Source: Arachis hypogaea (Eukaryota; Streptophyta; Magnoliopsida; Fabales; Fabaceae). Taken from it: 64,000 bases of DNA. The notes beneath the pieces were generated by a model. The model worked only from the letters and a program-made list of their open reading frames with translations. It did no database searches and was not told the origin of the DNA. Both the position numbers and the translations under genes were made by a program. The stretch covers positions 88,302,693 to 88,366,692 of the forward strand of contig NC_092045.1 in the NCBI RefSeq assembly GCF_003086295.3, written 5' to 3'. Each line of letters opens with the position of its first letter. Positions within the stretch are counted from its first letter, which is position 1. Positions 49,505 through 62,500 of this stretch are shown one piece after another.

Positions 49505-49907
49505 TCTAAGTAGTCGGATGTTCAGCGTCTCCTAAGTCTTCAACCACTTCTTCCTCTTCAACTATTACGGCTTCCTCTACTTGTTCCAATACAAAGTCAC
49601 GTTTCTCATTGTCCACTGGAGTTTCTAGCGTCTCCTTCATGCTACACTCTTCATTAGATTCTCCACATGTAGCTATGGAAGTTCCTTGAGTGTCCAACTA
49701 TTGGGAGGCTAATCGATTTACTACCTCAGTCAAAGCAGCCATGAATTCTAGTACCTTCTTATTCATCCTTTCTTGCCCTTGAAGAAGTACACCAAGGGTT
49801 TCATTCATTGGAGATTGGCGTGGTTGGAAGGGTTCATCGCATGGGAAGAATGGTTCATGATAGGAAGGTGGTTCTTCTTGATTAGGATAAGGAGATGGTG
49901 TATATTG
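49505..49907 (-). pseudogene. Element E gag-like ORF, 3' part (left of the element B insertion)
   Basis: This continues the frame seen at 63136-62715, across the TATTG target site. It is a Pro/Tyr-rich stretch (YTPSPYPNQEEPPSYHEP), then NETLGVLLQGQERMNKKV, a short helical segment, a stop after VVNRLASQ, then LDTQGTSIATCGESNEECS and a very acidic tail ending EDLGDAEHPTT at a stop (49505). It resembles the linker part of Athila-type gag proteins in composition. The element ends abruptly here, and GGATGTTCAG occurs on both sides of the edge (49492-49501 and 49516-49525), so the rest of E was probably lost through a short-homology deletion. Confidence 0.55.
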
Positions 49908-52900
49908 TGTAACACCCTACCATACAGAGTCTTATGCTTAAGTCATAATTCAGAGATGGCAAGGTATTACGACCTCTAAAATAAAAATTTAGTACGAATA
50001 GTATTGTGAAAAATGATTATAATTAGGAGCCTTTCTAAGAAAAAGGGGTAAACAAAAATCGTAACTCGAAAAGCGCAACACTCCGATCGATAACGTAACG
50101 AACAAGGATAAACTAACGTGAACTTATATATATACAAAAGAGTATCAAAAACGGGAATTTCAAAACTCAAAATCCGGCTGCGAAGATAACCGGTCCGAGC
50201 ATAGCAATATATACATATAATAAAATAAGAAAACCTCAAAAAAACCCGAAAGGACACAAATACAGAAAACCTATTCCCCAAAATCTCCTATAAGAGGAGT
50301 TATCACAGTTTGTATTATTCAATGGAGATAAAAGTATCTAAGAAAAATCATAAAATCAAAACAGACTCCCGAGAACAAAGGATCTTCGCTAATCCAGAAG
50401 TCTCCAGCATGCCTCAGCGAGGAACCTCACATCCTGCATCTGAAAACCACAAAATCCGCATGGGTGAGTAATATATAATAATAGAGGAAAGCCGAAGGCA
50501 ATCCTAGAACTTCCTCCAGATAAAATCAAAGCTTATAAACAAGCTAAACCATAAAAGGGCATCTGACTAAAGATTCTTCAGTCTAACTAATACTTCCCTT
50601 TCCAATTCCTTCAGACCTCCCAACCACCAACGGAGTGTAATATAGCAAACACAGTTATATCAGACAAGAAATATACAAATAGGAACAAATAAGGTATTTA
50701 GACAAATAGCAAGTAATATGCAATCAAGTAGGCAACCTCAATCAATTCACATAGTATGCATATGATGAATGCCTGTCCCTAATGGCTGATGATATCATCT
50801 GTCGGTTATAGAGCCAACCCGATATATCCTGGTAGCTAACCATTGAACTGTCCCTTTGTCGTGTCTCCCAAACTCGAGTTATACTCAATATAAACTTGAT
50901 CATAATCATGATCCATATCCATCACCCTCACAGGTGAATATTTATGGGGGTGAGCTCATCCGGGTCTTTCACAATGCCTGGCCACCCTGATGACAAAGGG
51001 TCAAAAGAGCTTCGAGTCTCAACCTGGAGCACGTGGTGGCTAGCCACTGCTTTCTCCCAGGGAAACTCTCATCTTCGATAGTGGAAGTGCAACATTCACA
51101 ATTCATTCAACAACATATATGCATTTATACTTAGCCATAATCATGGCTCCGCCGTAACACGGGAATAATCTAGCCATCCGGCTCACGGTTAAATCCATAA
51201 CCAGCCAATTCATTAACAATTACGGCCCTTCGGCCCATGGCATAACAAGCACTTCCACCGCCATCCTCCGCATCTCATATAGTCATCTTTGATCCTCATT
51301 GATAATTCATCTTTTCCTTGCTTCACTCGCAAGTTACCACATCCCCTAGCTCCTTTCCTCATTGCTAGGCTTATCATAATGATTTAAGACATAAGTGGTG
51401 AGATCGGAGGCTTAAAAGTGTGAAATTTGGCTTTTAAAACTCAAAAATCAACTTTGGAATGAAAACAGGGCCACGCGTATGCGCACTCCACGCGCACGCG
51501 TGGATGGCCACAAAGCTCATCGGCGCGCAAGCGTCATACACGCGGACGCTGGATTGAAAAACAACCAAGCGACGCGCACGCGTCAGCCACGGGTACACGC
51601 GGGTACATTTGTGTTGCAGGCACAAAACTGGCACAACTCTCGGGAAAATGGCTGGGCATTGGGTGCATCACATCGACGCGCCCGCGCACACCACCCTCGC
51701 ATGCGTGGATGGTGCCTTCTTGAAGAACGATGCGTACGCGCCAAGTGCGCTTACACGCGGAGGTTCATTTTGCTAAAAATTTTTGAAGTTAAAAGCTGCA
51801 GAATTCACAAATTCAACCCCCAATCTTCTGATGGACATAACTTTCTCATTTTAAATCATTTTTCGCCCGTTCTTCGGACGGAATGGACATCCCGAATCCA
51901 ATTTCATTTATAAATAAGTTTGGTACAAAACGGGGATCCATAGTCTAAGTTATGTCCCATCAAAGTATGCCTAAAAATCATGTTTTTATACAAAACCTCA
52001 ACGTGCCATTTTCAAAACAAGCCATTTTCAACTCTTTTCAAAATCAACCAAAACATGCCAATTTCAATCTTTTTTGAAACCAATCAAAATATACCAAAAT
52101 CAACATCAAGCCTCCTCAACTCACACTTTAACACTTTACCATAACTCACAAAACATCATCCCACCATTTTAACACTTTTCAATCATATGGCCAAGATACA
52201 AACACATAAACATATCATACATACTTTCTCATCCCAATTCCCAATAATGCCATTTCTAATTAACCATCATCACACATACTCAATATCATACTCACCATCA
52301 ACATGGTGTCACCCACAATTCAACCTCAATTACTCATCAAGCATATATCACAACATGCATAATTCTCATACATCATACCATCAAGGCATCAATAATCATC
52401 ATCACATATATGACCACATCATATATCTCAACCATTCAACAACATCAACAATTCAATGCCTATCTTAGGTCCTCTAGCTTAAGTATTTCCTACCACATTA
52501 CATATTAGATACGAGAAATCGAGACCATATCTTAGCCGATTTCCCAAGCTCAACCGGAGTACTTCCAAACCACTTGTCCACAAGCCCTCTAGGTCTCAAC
52601 ACCTCCAAGAACAGATTTTTACCACCGAAAATCCCTTTTCAAACTTTCCAAGGTCTCAATCAAGCCCCAATATTCACATGTACACAACCTAAGCCACAAT
52701 CATCATACCCATACATAACATCTCAATACCCAAACATCATAGAACAATAAATTACACTAGCATTGAGAATCTTACCACATCCAAGGTCCAAGGAGACAAG
52801 ATTAATCTTCTCCTTCAAGAGAGTTGGGTCCTATAACATCAAAGAGCCCAAAATATCAACATTTTTGCTCATGAAACTCGAAAACAAGGCTGGAAATTCG

Positions 52901-53345
52901 AAGAGAAAAACGTGGCTTACCTCAAGATTGATTGTATGGGTTTTGTAGAGCTTTTTGCGATGAACGCGTGGCCATAAATAGTGCGACAATCGGAGCTCTA
53001 GATCAAAAGTTATGGTGGTTTGAAGATCAACCAAGGGAGAGAACTTGAGAGAGCGTTCTTCCCTTGCTCTCCACCATTTTCAGCGTGTTTGATTGTATTG
53101 TTAGGAGAGAGAGTGCTGAAAACTAGGGTTTTGGTTTAGTTTAGTTGGGCCAAGGGCCCACTTTGGGTCCGGTTGGCCCGGTTTGGCCCGTTCGGTCCAA
53201 TCTTGGTCCGATTTCTATAAAATTAGTACCGAAATTCTCATCTCAATCTCCTCTATCATATTAAGCCATAAAAATCACATTTTTGGCTTTCTAGAATACA
53301 TTCTCATTTATGGGTTAATTAGTCGTTAATTAACCGGGTCTTACA
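49908..53345 (-). mobile_element. 3' LTR of element B
   Basis: It is 3438 bp long. Compared with the 5' LTR it lacks about 37 bases (present at 59866-59905) and keeps about 58 bases near 52476-52540 that the other copy has lost between short CTAGC/TTAGC repeats. A CpG-rich block with ACGCGT/CGCGTG motifs is at 51470-51770. Open frames inside it are mirrored in the other LTR and are not genes. Confidence 0.92.
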
Positions 53346-53357
53346 TTCTACCCACCT
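53346..53357 (-). other. Polypurine tract of element B
   Basis: The minus strand reads AGGTGGGTAGAA directly before the 3' LTR TGTAAGACC. Confidence 0.75.
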
Positions 53358-53387
53358 AATTGGAAATTTTGCCCACAAAATTCAAAT

Positions 53388-56300
53388 TCAATTACCTGAG
53401 AATAAGTGCGGATAATCCGTTTGCATCTCCGACTCAAGTTCCCAAATGTGTTCCTCAACACCGCCTCGACTCCAAGCCACTTTGACTAATGAAACCTCTT
53501 TCCCACGCAACCGTTTGATACTAGTATCATCAATTCTGACTGGAGCCACCGGAAGCATCAAATCTTTTCTTAACTGAAACGATTCAGGTTCCAACACATG
53601 GCTAGCATCAGGAGTGTACTTCCGAAGCTGTGACATGTGAAACACGTCGTGCAGGTTCAAAAGATGCGGTGGTAGAGCCATTCGATACGCCACCGGTCCA
53701 ATCCTCTCCAGGATCTGAAATGGACCAATGTATCTAGGATTCAACTTCTTCGCTTTAATTGCCCTACCTACTCCTGTGGTTGGAGTAACCTTAAGGAAAA
53801 CATGATCTCCTTCCTCAAATTCCAAGGGCTTCCGCCTCTGATCGGCGTAACTCTTTTGGCGACTCAGCGTTGTAAGCATCCTATCTCAGATTTTCTTGAC
53901 TTGTTTAGTGATCTCAACTACCATCTCCGGCCCCAACAAGCCTTTCTCTCCAGCTTCATACCAACATAACAGAGACTGACATTTCCTCCCATACAAGGCC
54001 TCATACGGAGCCATTCTGATGCTCACATGGTAACTATTATTGTATGCAAACTCCACTAACGGCACATATCGATCCCAGCTCGCCGGTTGGTCCAAAACAC
54101 AAGCTCTCAACATATCCTCTAGTATTTGGATCGTCCTCTCGAATTGACTATCTGTTTGAGGATGGTAAGCTGTACACAAGCTTAATCGGATTCCAAAAGC
54201 TTTCTGAATTGCACCTTAGAACCTCAAAGTGAAACGAGGATCTCTATCAGAGATTATAGTAGCAGGTACACCATGAAGTCTGACAATCTCCTTTATGTAT
54301 AACCGTGCTAGCTCCTCAAGGGTGTAAGTCATCTGAATGGAGAAAAAGTGAGCTGACTTCGTCAGTCGGTCTACAATCACCCAGATAGCATCAAAACCAG
54401 CCCTAGTCCTTGGCAATCCCGACCCAAAGTCCATTGCAATACTTTTCCACTTCCATTGTGGAACCTCTAAAGGTTGCAACATCCCAGAAGGTCTTTGATG
54501 TTCAATCTTTAACTTTTTACAAGTTAAGCACTTTGAAACATATTCTGCCACATTATTCTTCATACCCGGCCACCAAAACATCGCCTTTAAATCATGGTAC
54601 ATCTTAGTACTTCCCGGGTGAATGGAGAATCCACTTTTGTGTGCCTCCTTTAAGATATCTTGCCTCAAAGTGCCAACATCCGGCACAATGATCCTACCCT
54701 TGAATCTCCATAACCCATCATTTTCTTCCGACACTCTCCACTGTTTCCCTTGCTCAATAGCCGGTAACACCTTCCATAACGCTTCATCATTTTTATGGGC
54801 CTTTAGGAGTTTGGACTTAAAGTCGCTTGAGATTTCTAATCGGCTCAAACACAGAGTTCCAGATACTTCTCGAGCACCAATTTTTAGACTCTCGAATCCC
54901 TTGAGCAACTTCTCCTCTTGAAGCATCATCCAAGCCGCATATAACGACTTCTGACTCAACGCCTCCGCCACTAAATTTGCCTTTCCCGGATGGTAATTCA
55001 ACTTAAAGTCGTAGTCCTTTAATAATTCCATCCACCTCTTCTGCCTTATATTAAGCTCTTTCTGATCAAAGAGATATTTCAAGCTCTTATGATCGGAGAA
55101 GACTTGGAACTTAATCCCATAGAGATAATGCCTCCACACCTTCAAGGCAAACACAACCGCAGCGAGTTCCAAATCGTGCGTAGGGTAACTAACTTCATGA
55201 GGTCTCAACTGTCGTGAGGCATACACCACCACATTATGATGCTGCATCAGCACGCACCCTAGACCCTTTAGTGAGGCATCACAGTACACCTCAAACGGTT
55301 CGTTTGGCTCAGGTAACACTAACACAGGTGCAGTGGTCAACTTTTTCTTCAATACCTGAAAGCTCTCCTCGCACTCAGGAGTCCAAAAAAATGGAGTGTC
55401 TTTGCGGGTTAGCTTTGTCAACGGCAAAGCTAATTGCGAAAAGCCTTTGATGAACCTTCGGTAATAGCCAGCTAAGTCCAGAAAACTCCTTATCTCCGTT
55501 ACTGTGGTTGGTTGCTTCCAATCCATCACAGCCTCCACCTTAGTTGGATCTACGACTATTCCCTCCTCACTCACCACGTGCCCAAAAACTTCACCTCACT
55601 CTTCCAAAACTCACACTTAGACAGTTTCACATAGAGCTTATTCTCCTTTAAAATCTACAACATGGTCCTCAAGTGTTCCGCATGCTCTTCTTCAATCTTG
55701 GAGTAAATCAATATGTCGTCAATGAAGACAACAACGAATTTATCTAGAAATGGACGGAACACTCTGTTCATATAATCCATGAATATTGCAGGAGCGTTTG
55801 TCAACCCAAAGAACATTACAGTGTACTCGTAATGACCATAACGAGTCCTGAAAGTGGTCTTAGGGATATCCTCACCCCTCACCCTTATCTGGTGATGATC
55901 GGATCGCAAATCGATCTTGGAAAAAATCCCAGCTCCTTGTAACTGATCCATGAGATCATCAATTCTTGGCAATGGATACTTATTCTTTATGGTGACCTTG
56001 TTCAGTTGCCTGTAATCCATATAGAGCCGCATACTCCCATCTTTCTTCTTTACTAGTAGCACTGGAGTACCCCACGGGGAAACACTTGGTCGGATAAAGT
56101 TCTTACCCAACAAATCCTCTAACTGAGACTTTAGTTCGGCCATCTCTAACGGTGACATTCTATAAGGAGCGCTTGAGATTGGTCCCGCCCCAGGCACCAA
56201 TTCAATAGCAAATGCGACCTCTCGGTTAGGTGAAAATTCATCAATGTCATCGGGAAACACCTCTAGAAACTCACACACTACCGGAATCTGTTCTAACCTT

Positions 56301-56799
56301 TGATCATCACCCGAAACACCCGCAGTTAACAACAAGATACCCTGACATTCGATTCCAGAACAGTTCACCATCATCGAATTCAAGTAATAATTATTCACCA
56401 CGATCAACCCTTCTGTATCTTTTGGCATAAAGTACACTGACTTTGTAGAACAATCAAGTAGGACACGGTTCTTAGATAACTAGTCCAATCCCAAGATAAG
56501 ATCAAGACCGATCATCGGCAAGCAGATTAATTCTGGACAAAATCACGCTGCTTGAACCTAAATGAAACTTTCGGGCATCCTAGCCTAGTTACCATGGCTT
56601 CATGGGTAGCATTATACACTTTTAGGTCATAACCTAAGGTTACGATCTTCAATCCTAAATCATGGGCTTTCTCAAGTGCAATGAATGAATGTGATGCTCC
56701 CGAATCAAATAAAGCATTTAAAGTTTGACCAGCCAGTTCACAGTTACCTCGGATAAGTGCCTTAGATTCTTCCGCACCTATAGTTGAAGTGGTGAACAC
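53388..56799 (-). pseudogene. pol of element B: protease, RT, RNase H, integrase, chromodomain-like tail (broken)
   Basis: The protease has LFDSGASHSFI (56799-56527). A frameshift near 56525 and a TAG at 56480 (LGLD-stop) follow. RT has [13 protein letters not shown] and [13 protein letters not shown], with FIDD in place of the commoner YIDD. It breaks at a TAG (55655, where Gln is usual) and a 1-base loss near 55578. RNase H has [13 protein letters not shown]. Integrase has the zinc region ...CLTCKKLK, the core [18 protein letters not shown] and TAYHPQTDSQFERT (Ser where Gly is usual). TAA at 54216 sits at a Trp position and TGA at 53886 at an Arg position. The GPF...ERIGPVAYRMALP segment and a C-terminal chromodomain-like stretch (SLVKVAWSRGGVEEHIWELE) assign it to the Tekay chromoviruses. 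It cannot be translated as one protein. Confidence 0.88.
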
Positions 56800-56813
56800 C
56801 TGACCAGTCTGTT

Positions 56814-57009
56814 ATGCTTTTCCAGCACCTTGCTTCTGCTTCTCCAGATAATTTACGGCTTTATGCCCCGCCTTTCCACAATTGTAGCACAAATCCCATC
56901 CGGCCTTGCATGGTGCTCCCGGATGGTGACTTCCACATCTACTACAAGCTTGCTCATTCTGTGGCTGCTTCCCGAACCTTTTCCCTTGGGAGTTGTTATT
57001 GTTGGGCCT
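56814..57009 (-). pseudogene. gag of element B, C-terminal part with zinc knuckle
   Basis: The frame contains QACSRCGSHHPGAPC and CYNCGKAGHKAVNYLEK. This matches the Tekay gag knuckle CxxCxxxGHxxxxC, except that the last Cys is now Tyr, so zinc binding is probably lost. A stop follows GKA near 56813. It abuts the solo LTR at the GGCCT duplicate. Confidence 0.75.
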
Positions 57010-58668
57010 TGGTGCACGAAATTGTGATCAATACTTTTCACAAATCAAATAATCCCCGGTAATGAATCCAAAAACTTGGTGTTCAATACCATGGCATAAA
57101 CACAACTTCGCACAACTAACCAGCAAGTGTACTGGGTCGTCCAAGTAATAAACCTTACGCGAGTAAGGGTCGATGCCACAGAGATTGTTGGTATGAAGCA
57201 AGCTATGGTCACCTTGTAAATCTTAGTCAGGCAAACTCAAATGGGTATGGTGATAAATGCATAAAACATAAAGATAAAGATAGAGATACTTTTGTAATTC
57301 ATTGGTAGGAATTTCAGATAAGCGTATGAAGATGCCTTCCCTTCCGTCTCTCTGCTTTCCTACTGTCTTCCTCCAATCCTTCTTCCTCCTTTCCATGGCA
57401 AGCTTAAGCAAGGGTTTCACCGTTGTCAGTGGCTACCTCCCATCCTCTTAGTGGAAATGTTCAACGCACCCTGTCACGGCACGGCTATCCATCTGTCGGT
57501 TCTCGATTAGGCCGGAATAGAATCCAGTGATTCTTTTGCGTCTGTCACTAACGCCCCGCCCTCAGGAGTTTGAAGCACGTCACAGTCATTCAATCATTGA
57601 ATCCTACTCAGAATACCACAGACAAGGTTAGACCTTCCGGATTCTCTTGAATGCCGCCATCAGTTCTAGCCTATACCACAAAGATTCCGGTTAAAGAATC
57701 CAAGAGATATTCACCCAGTCGAAGGTAGAACGGAGGTGGTTGTCAGTCACACGTTCATAGGTGAGAATGATGATGAGTGTCACGGATCATCACATTCATC
57801 AAGTTGAAGAACAAGTGATATCTTAGAACAAGAACAAGCGGAATTGAATAGAAGAACAATAGTAATTGCATTAATACTCGAGGTACAGCAGAGCTCCACA
57901 CCTTAATCTATGGTGTGTAGAAACTCCACCGTTGAAAATACATAAGAACAAGGTCTAGGCATGGCCGAATGGCCAGCCTCCCAATGATCTAAGAACTAGA
58001 TGTCCAAAGATGATCAAAAGATCTAAAATGATCCAAAGATGAAAATACAATAGTAAAAGGTCCTACTTATAGAGAACTAGTAGCCTAAGGTTTACAGAGA
58101 TGAGTAAATGACATAAAAATCCACTTCCGGGCCCACTTGGTGTGTGCTTGGGCTGAGCAATGAAGCATTTTCGTGTAGAGACTCTTCCTGGAGTTAAACG
58201 CCAGCTTTTATGCCAGTTTGGGCGTTTAACTCCCATTTTGGTGCCAGTTTCGGCGTTTAACGCTGGGATTTCTGAGGGTGACTTTGAACGCCGGTTTGGG
58301 CCATCAAATCTTGGGCAAAGTATGGACTATCATATATTGCTGGAAAGCCCAGGATGTCTACTTTCCAACGCCGTTGAGAGCGCGCCAATTGGGCTTCTGT
58401 AGCTCCAGAAAATCCACTTCGAGTGCAGGGAGGTCAGAATCCAACAGCATCTGCAGTCCTTTTTAGTCTCTGAATCAGATTTTTGCTCAGGTCCCTCAAT
58501 TTCAGCCAGAAAATACCTGAAATCACAGAAAAACACACAAACTCATAGTAAAGTCCAGAAAAGTGAATTTTAACTAAAAACTAATAAAAATATACTAAAA
58601 ACTAACTAGATCATACTAAAAACATACTAAAAACAATGCCAAAAAGCGTACAAATTATCCGCTCATCA
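57010..58668 (-). mobile_element. Solo LTR of family C inside element B gag, TSD GGCCT
   Basis: It starts TGGTGCACGAAATTG and ends CCGCTCATCA (1659 bp), flanked by GGCCT at 57005-57009 and 58669-58673. There is no PBS, PPT or internal sequence beyond the LTR, so LTR-LTR recombination removed the body. It is longer than the element C LTRs. Near its start it has an extra block containing AATCCCCGGTAATGAATCC and CAAAAACTTGGTG, a decayed copy of the PBS/LTR junction. It also has a different stretch at about 57890-58060. Confidence 0.92.
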
Positions 58669-58673
58669 GGCCT

Positions 58674-59048
58674 CCTAAAAGAACCTCCCCTCTTGAAAGG
58701 CAGACCTCTAGGTGCAAAGCTCTTCCCTCGGTTCTGTGGGAATGATTCCTTGTGACTTCCTCTCTCAGCGGCTGTCTTCTTCACACACTCTTCAACAACC
58801 CTACACTTACTTACCATCACAGAGAAAGTTTTGATCTCTATTGGTCCCTGAACTCTATTTTTGTCGTTGCCACGATTGTTCATCTGTTGCCCAAGAGCTT
58901 CAACAGTGGCTTGCATCACAGCAGCCATGTTCTCCAACGCAGTCATAAGGTTCACTAGGTCATTAGGGTTAACCTCCGGCGCACGAGCATTAGTACGACC
59001 TCTACCACGGTCTCTACCACAGCCTCTACTGTGTCCACAAGGCGCCAT
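58674..59048 (-). pseudogene. gag of element B, N-terminal part, core apparently deleted
   Basis: The start MAPCGHSRGCGRDRGRGR (ATG at 59048) is the Arg/Gly-rich N-terminus usual for Tekay gag. After ALENMAAVMQATVEALGQQM the frame passes directly from QGPIEIKTF to SVMVSKCRVVEECVKK, a segment that in related elements lies C-terminal to the gag core. The roughly 200-250 residues of the core (with the W and R motifs) are missing. The frame continues to the solo LTR at 58673. Confidence 0.7.
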
Positions 59049-59249
59049 CTGGTTCCTATAAACACCAAACAATCGATATTAAGTTGATCAATCTCAATAT
59101 CGGAAGTTTAGTACTTCAAGTCCCAAATACATGCTCATGAACGTTTATGCCAATTATATCAAGTAGATATACTAATGGCACATAACACACATACAGAGAA
59201 TGCACAGAAGTATAGTCAGTCCGTTCATCAGGCTCTACAGGAACGAACT

Positions 59250-59261
59250 GCTCTGATACCA
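59250..59261 (-). other. Primer binding site of element B (initiator Met tRNA type)
   Basis: The minus strand reads TGGTATCAGAGC, three bases inside the 5' LTR that starts at 59265. Confidence 0.88.
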
Positions 59262-59264
59262 TAA

Positions 59265-59479
59265 TGTAACACCCTACCATACAGAGTCTTATGCTTAAGT
59301 CATAATTTAGAGATGGCAAGGTATTACGACCTCTAAAATAAAAATTTAGTATGAATAGTATTATGAAAAATGATTATAACTAGGAGTCTTTCTAAGAGAA
59401 AGGGGTAAACAAAAATCGTAACCCGAAAAGCGCAACACTTCGATCGATAACGTAACGAACAAGGATAAACTAACATGAA

Positions 59480-59529
<50 letters not shown>

Positions 59530-62500
59530 AAAGAGTATAAAAAAGGGGAATATCAAAACTCAAAATCCGGCTGTGAAGATAACCGGTCCGAGCATAGCAA
59601 TATATACATATAATAAAATAAGGAAACCCCAAAGAAACCCAAAGGGACACAAATACAGAAAACCTATTCCCCAAAATTTCCTATAAGAGGAGTCATCACA
59701 GTTTGTATTATTCAATGGAGATTAAAGTATCTAAGAGAAATCATAAAATCAAAACAGAGTCACAAGAACAAAGGATCTTCGCTAATCCAGAAGTCTCCAG
59801 CATGCCTCAGTGAGGAACCTCACGTCCTGCATCTGAAAATCACAAAATCCGCATGGGTGAGAACTAGAGGTTCCCAGCATGGTAACAGTTTCCACATATA
59901 TAATATATAATAATAGAGAAAAGCTGAAGGTAATCCTAGAACTTCCTCCAGATAAAATCAAAGCTTATAAACAAGCTAAACCATAAAAAGGCATCTGACT
60001 AAAGATTCTTCAGTCTAACTAATACTTCCCTTTCCAATTCCTTTAGACCTCCCAACCACCAATGGAGTGTAATATAGCAAACACAGTTATATCAGACAAG
60101 AAATATACAAATAGGAACAAATAAGGTATTTAGACAAATAGCAAGTAATATGCAGTCAAGTAGGCAATCTCAATCAATTCACATAGTATGCATATGATGA
60201 ATGCCTGTCCCTAATGGCTGATGATATCATCTGTCGGTTATAGAGCTAACCCGACAAGTCCTGGTAGCTAACCATTGGACTATCCCTCTATCGTGTCTCT
60301 CCAACTCGAGTTATACTCAATATAAACTTGATCATAATCATGATCCATATCCATTACCCTCACTGGTGAATATTTATGGGGGTGAGCTCATCAGGGGCTT
60401 TCGCAGTACCCGGCCACCCTGACGACATAGGGTCAAAAAAGCTTCGAGTCTCAACCTGGAGCACATGGTGGCTAGCCACTGCTTTCTCCTAGGGAAACTC
60501 TCATCTCCGATAGTGGAAGTGCAACATTCACAATTCATTCAACAGCATATATGCATTTATACTTAGCCATAATCATGGCTTCGCCGTAACACGACAATAA
60601 TCTAGCCATCCGGCTCACGGTTAAATCCATAACCAGCCAATTCATTAACAATTACGGCTTCGGCCCATGGCATAACAAGCACTTCCACCGCCATCCTCCG
60701 CATTTCATATAGTCATCTTTGATCCTCATTGATCATTCATCTTTCCCTTGCTTCACTCGGAAGTTACCACATCCCCTAGCTCCTTTCCTCATTGCTAGGC
60801 TTATCATAATGATTTAAGACACAAGTGGTGAGATCGGAGGCTTAAAAGTGTAAAATTTGGCTTTTAAAACTCAAAAATCAACATTCGAATGAAAACAGGG
60901 CCACGCGTACACGCACTCCACGCGCATGCGTGGATGGCCACAAAGCTCATCGGTGCGCAAGCGTCATACACGCGGACGCGTGGATTGAAAAATAGCCAAG
61001 CGACGGGCACGCGTCAGCCACGCGTACGCGCGGGTACATTTGTGCCCCAGGCACAAAACTGGCACAACTATTGGGAAAATGGCTGGGCATTAGGTGCATC
61101 ACATCGACGCGCCCGTGCACACCACACGAACGCGTGGATGGTGCCTTCTTGAAGAACAATGCGTACGCGCCAAGTGCGCCTACGCGCGGAGGTTCATTCT
61201 GCTAAAAATTTTCTAAGTTAAAAGCTGCAGAATTCACAAAGTCAACCCCCAATCTTCTGATGGACATAACTTTCTCATTTTAAATCATTTTCACCCGTTC
61301 TTCGAACGGCATGGACATCCCGGATCCAATTTCATTTCTAAATACGTTTGGTACAAAACAGGGATTCGTAGTCCAAGTTATGTCCCGTCAGAGTATGCCC
61401 CAAAACCATGTTTTCATACAAAACCTCAATGTGCCATTTTCAAAACAAGCCATTTTCAACTCTTTTCAAAATTAACCAAAACATGCCAATTTCAACCTTT
61501 TTTTAAACGAATCAAAATATACCAAAATCAACATCAAGTCTCCTCGACTCACACTTTAACACTTTACCATAACTCACAAAACATCATCCCACCATTTTAA
61601 CACTTTTCAATCATATGGCCAAGATACAAACACATAAACATATCATACATACTTTCTCATCCCAATTTCCAATAATACCATTTCCAATTAACCATTATCA
61701 CACATACTCAATATCATACTCACCATCAACATGGTGTCACCTACAATTCAACCTAAATTACTCATCAAGCATATATCACAACATGCATAATTCTCATACA
61801 TCATACCATCAAGGCATCAATAATCATCATCACATATATGACCACATCATATATCTCAACTATTCAACAACATCAATAATTCAATGCCTATTTTAGGGCC
61901 TCTAGCCGATTTCCCAAGCTCAACCAGAGCACTTCCAAACCACTTGTCCACAAGCCCTCTAGGTTTTAATACCTCCAAGAACAGATTTTTACCACCAAAA
62001 ATCCTTTTTCAAACTTTCCAAGGTCTCAATCAAGCCCCAATATTCACATGTACACAACCTAAGTCACAATCATCATACCCATACACAACATCTCAATACC
62101 CAAACATCATAGAACAATGAATTACACTAGGATTGAGAATCTTACCACACCCAAGGTCCAAGGAGATAAGATTAATCTTCTTCTTCAAGAGAGTTAGGTC
62201 CTCTAACATCAAAGAGTCCAAAATCTCAACATTTTTGCTCATGAAACTAGAAAACAAGGCTGGAAATTCGAAGAGCAAAACGTGGCTTACCTCAAGATTG
62301 ATTGTATGGGTTTTGTAGAGCTCTCTGTGGTAATGCGTGGCCGCAAATGGTGTGGCAATCGGAGCTCTATATCAAACGTTATGGTGGTTTGAAGATCAAC
62401 CAAGGGAGAAAACTTGAGAGACTGTTCTTTCCTTGCTCTCCACCATTTTCAGCATGTTTGATTGTATTGTGAGGAGAGAGAGTGTTGAAAACTAGGATTT

